A DNA stretch of 51,700 bases, taken from NCBI GenBank assembly GCA_902775105.1, contig CACYLC010000005.1:1-51700 (forward strand), written 5' to 3'. Source of the stretch: Oscillospiraceae bacterium. GTDB taxonomy: Bacteria > Bacillota > Clostridia > Oscillospirales > Oscillospiraceae. A program made the position numbers and the translations under genes. The notes beneath the pieces were generated by a model. It had not been told where the DNA came from. It saw only the letters and a program-made list of their open reading frames with translations, and ran no database searches. This document shows positions 49,644-51,700 of the stretch, one piece after another. The stretch's first letter is position 1. Each line of letters starts with the position of its first letter.

Positions 49644-50361
49644 TTTCTCTCAGCCTCCTCTCCACTTTACCCATGACCCAGGTGAGAAGCAGCACCATGA
49701 CCAGATAGATGATGGCGATGGCAAAAAAGGGCACCAGCGCCTGATAGGTGTTGCCCTGAATGATCATGGCGCCCTTGGTCAGATCCTTCAGTCCGATGAC
49801 AGTGACGATGGAGGTCTCCTTCAGGAGGGTGATCATCTCATTGCCCAGAGCAGGCAGGACATTTTTAAACGCCTGGGGGATCACCACAAAGCGCATCGCC
49901 TGGGCGTAGCTGAGCCCCACGGATCGTCCCGCCTCCATCTGTCCCTTGTCAATGGACATGATGCCGGAACGGACGATCTCCGCCACATAGGCACCGGAGT
50001 TGATGCCGAAGGTCAGCACGGCGCAGCGAATCAGATTGGCCTCGCTGGAGCGTGTGCCCGCCCAGATCACAAACCACATGATGAGCAGCTGCACCATGGT
50101 GGGCGTGCCCCGGATCACCGTCAGGTAGATCTTGGCAAGCACGTTGAAGAAGCCCAGAACGGGATTGCGGCGGTTTTCCGGCTGCTGGTCATGGGCAGAA
50201 CGGATAATGGCCACCAGAACACCCAGAATCAGGCCAAAAATGAGAGAAAACAGCGTTACTTGCAATGTGATGCCGACGCCCCGAACAAAATACTGATAGT
50301 TGTCTTTTAAAATAAAGGTCTGGTAGATACCCAGTTTCAAAACCTCGATCAGTTTTTCCAC
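49630..50361 (-). CDS. Polar amino acid ABC transporter permease
   Basis: A 243-residue HisM/GlnP-family permease with about five helices. Marks: the amphipathic N-terminus, [66 protein letters not shown], which includes the EAA loop that docks the ATPase, and a C-terminal ERRLRESD tail. Only one permease gene, so a homodimer is likely. It follows the binding-protein gene after 89 bp containing a partial terminator. Confidence 0.95.
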   Translation of the reverse strand: MEKLIEVLKLGIYQTFILKDNYQYFVRGVGITLQVTLFSLIFGLILGVLVAIIRSAHDQQPENRRNPVLGFFNVLAKIYLTVIRGTPTMVQLLIMWFVIWAGTRSSEANLIRCAVLTFGINSGAYVAEIVRSGIMSIDKGQMEAGRSVGLSYAQAMRFVVIPQAFKNVLPALGNEMITLLKETSIVTVIGLKDLTKGAMIIQGNTYQALVPFFAIAIIYLVMVLLLTWVMGKVERRLRESDLR

Positions 50362-50393
50362 GCCGCTGTACGGCCCCCTCTCTATCTCTCTGA

Positions 50394-50436
50394 AAAAATA
50401 GCCGCAATGGCGGAGCTGAAATCAGCCCCGCCATTG
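50394..50436 (-). terminator. Partial terminator between binding-protein and permease genes
   Basis: CAATGGCGG (50405-50413) pairs with CCGCCATTG (50428-50436), with extra AGCTGA/TCAGC pairing; the minus-strand transcript continues CGGCTATTTTTT. This probably lowers permease expression relative to the binding protein, as in other such operons. Confidence 0.7.
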
Positions 50437-50450
50437 AGCGTTTGAAGGAA

Positions 50451-51362
50451 TCACTCGGCAACGATGTACTTGTCCAGAATCTCCTGAACGGTGCCGTCGG
50501 CGATGAGCTCGTCCAGAGCGGCGTTGATCTGGTTCAGCAGCTCCTCGTTGTCCTTGCTGATGGCAATGGCGTAGTCCTCGGTGACGTACTCGGTGTCCAG
50601 AATCACCAGACCGTCGTTGGCAGCAACGAAGTTAAGAGCAGGCTGGTTGTCGATAATGACGCAGTCCACCTTGCCCTTCTGCAGCGCCTGAACAGCGGTA
50701 GCGCCGTTGGGATAGGTGATAACATGATCGTCACCAAAGTCGCCGGTGGCGTAGATGGCGCCGGTGGTAGCCTCCTGGCAGCCGATCAGAAGATCCTCGC
50801 CGGCATCCACCTTGGCGGCAATGTCGTCCACAGAGGCGATCTCAGAGTCCTCGGTCACAATGACGACCTGAATGCCGGTGGCATAAGAGGTGGAGAAGTT
50901 GACGTTCTGGAGACGCTCCTCGGTGACGGTCATGCCGGCCATGCCGATGTCGATCTTGCCGGTCTGGACAGCGGTGATGATGGAGCCGAAGTCCATATCA
51001 ACGATCTGCAGCTCCAGACCCAGCTTCTCAGCGATGGCGGCGGCAATCTCAGCGTCGATACCTACAATGGTATCACCGTCATAGAACTCGTAGGGAGGGA
51101 AGGCGGCGTTGGTACCCATGGTCAGAACGCCATCGGCCACAGTCAGGCCGCCCTCAGCAGGAGTCTCCTCCTGGGCATCCTCGCCCTCGGCAGGAGTCTC
51201 CTCCTGGGCATCCTCGCCCTCGGCAGGGGTCTCCTCCTGTGCGTCCTCAGTGGCGGCAGGCTCGGCGTTGACGTCATCGGCAGTCTCCTTGGAGCTACCG
51301 CAGCCGGTCAGCAGCGCAAAGCACATGGCCATGGCCAGCAGCAGTGCAAACAGTTTCTTCAT
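50451..51362 (-). CDS. Polar amino acid-binding lipoprotein of the ABC importer
   Basis: A 303-residue SBP_bac_3 lipoprotein. The signal peptide MKKLFALLLAMAMCFALLTGC ends in a lipobox. A linker of three 11-residue EDAQEETPAEG repeats (about 40-75) lifts the binding domain from the membrane. The domain shows GVLTMGTNAAFPPYEF, VGIDAEIAAAIAEKLG, IDIGMAGMTVTEERLQNVNFS and EDYAIAISKDNEELLNQINAALDEL. The ligand class is polar or charged amino acids; the exact one is not readable. Confidence 0.95.
   Translation of the reverse strand: MKKLFALLLAMAMCFALLTGCGSSKETADDVNAEPAATEDAQEETPAEGEDAQEETPAEGEDAQEETPAEGGLTVADGVLTMGTNAAFPPYEFYDGDTIVGIDAEIAAAIAEKLGLELQIVDMDFGSIITAVQTGKIDIGMAGMTVTEERLQNVNFSTSYATGIQVVIVTEDSEIASVDDIAAKVDAGEDLLIGCQEATTGAIYATGDFGDDHVITYPNGATAVQALQKGKVDCVIIDNQPALNFVAANDGLVILDTEYVTEDYAIAISKDNEELLNQINAALDELIADGTVQEILDKYIVAE
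51153..51250. repeat. Three tandem 33-bp coding repeats in the binding-protein linker
   Basis: Units of 33 bp (11 codons, EDAQEETPAEG), the copies nearly identical in DNA, encode the linker of the lipoprotein. Copy number change would be in frame. Confidence 0.85.
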
Positions 51363-51468
51363 TTTCGTTCACTCCTATATTTTAGGTTGTTGTGGTCACT
51401 TTCGACGCCGTCATTATAACGCCCATCCCATTTTAACGCAAGGTTTATTCATTGTTTTTCGTTATTTT

Positions 51469-51498
51469 TGTATAATCATACAATTTATATGCTGTCAA
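51469..51498 (-). promoter_or_regulatory. Possible promoter of the amino acid importer operon
   Basis: On the minus strand, TTGACA (51498-51493), 18 bp, TATACA (51474-51469). The leader would be about 100 nt. Confidence 0.5.
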
Positions 51499-51516
51499 GC
51501 GGGTTCTATTTGGCAA

Positions 51517-51545
51517 AATAATCCTCTGCCTCGCAGGCAGAGGAT
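51517..51545 (-). terminator. Terminator of the thioesterase-like gene
   Basis: CCTCTGCC (51523-51530) pairs with GGCAGAGG (51536-51543); on the minus strand it is followed by ATTATTTT. Confidence 0.7.
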
Positions 51546-51561
51546 GTATATTCTTGTATAT

Positions 51562-51700
51562 TCATTCATTTTCGGCCGCCAACGCCGCTTTAAAAACGGC
51601 GTCGTAGTCCGGGGCGACCTTGCGCAGGATGACAGGCTTGTAATCCCGGTCCAGGAAACAGTGGCTGGTGGTGCCGGTGCAGCGCAGTTCGCCGGTCTCA
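51562..51700 (-). CDS. Acyl-CoA thioesterase-like protein, C-terminal fragment (cut by window edge)
   Basis: The last 45 codons of a minus-strand gene. The readable end (TGELRCTGTTSHCFLD, then RDYKPVILRKVAPDYDAVF) matches the final beta strand and helix of YbgC/FadM-type hot-dog fold acyl-CoA thioesterases. The catalytic N-terminal part is outside the window, so the identification is tentative. Confidence 0.65.
   Translation of the reverse strand, partial: ETGELRCTGTTSHCFLDRDYKPVILRKVAPDYDAVFKAALAAENE

Overview
The window looks like chromosomal DNA of a GC-rich, spore-forming, anaerobic Clostridia species, probably near Oscillospiraceae/Flavonifractor-type organisms (inferred from gene content only). 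Supporting signs are two T-box leaders, a CIRCE operator, Gram-positive style promoters, a SleB spore-cortex lytic enzyme, rubrerythrin, sortase-type and lipoprotein signals, DUF4364 and DUF3048 proteins, and a CbiMQO metal transporter.

Layout. 1-392: the edge of a presumed integrative element, ending in a copy of the 3' half of a tRNA-Thr(CGT) gene (att site), then the tRNA terminator and a run of strong hairpins. 614-5487 (minus): a membrane-anchored C39-like cysteine peptidase, glmS, upp, and the t6A genes tsaB-tsaE. 5633-8169: a RodA/FtsW-type SEDS protein facing a DUF6273 membrane protein. 8300-12339: T-box-alaS-HIT, then rubrerythrin. 12412-16624: a MacAB-like efflux operon whose adaptor carries an inserted pilin-type domain. 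16702-22207: GNAT acetyltransferase, FAD/Rieske oxidoreductase, DUF2935 protein, and a divergent MFS/AraC pair. 22246-26932: DUF3048 lipoprotein, DUF4364 regulator, CmpB-family membrane protein, a 76-residue orphan and pyruvate kinase. 27423-30089 (minus): cbiM-cbiQ-cbiO. 30245-32947: Met-type T-box, a trans-sulfuration enzyme and a PatB/MalY C-S lyase. 33040-41408: a giant wall-anchored repeat protein, a rhodanese-TusA-DsrE fusion behind a 5' attenuator, an orphan REC-AraC regulator, and a four-gene unit (solo MetY C-terminal domain, ThiS-like carrier, E1-like enzyme, JAMM protease). 41452-43564 (minus): purF-trmO. 43787-45495: a long leader and a secreted PPC/FnIII protein. 45555-47474: htpG under an extended CIRCE. 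47698-51362: sleB, a Nim-type flavoprotein and a polar amino acid ABC transporter. 51562-51700: the end of a thioesterase.

The most interesting part is 36.9-41.4 kb. A persulfide-relay fusion protein stands next to a ThiS-like carrier whose C-terminus is masked (ends GGGR), an E1-like activating enzyme and a JAMM protease that could unmask it. This matches the logic of the protein-thiocarboxylate pathways (CysO/Mec, QbsE/QbsD, HcyS/HcyF/HcyD). However, the expected sulfhydrylase is represented only by a 119-residue protein that keeps the C-terminal domain of the MetY family and lacks the PLP-binding core. The set has its own REC-AraC regulator with 20-bp-spaced direct repeats in the shared promoter region, and the fusion gene has an attenuator-like leader. 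Two further sulfur amino acid enzymes under a methionine T-box lie 4 kb upstream, so this stretch seems devoted to sulfur amino acid metabolism.
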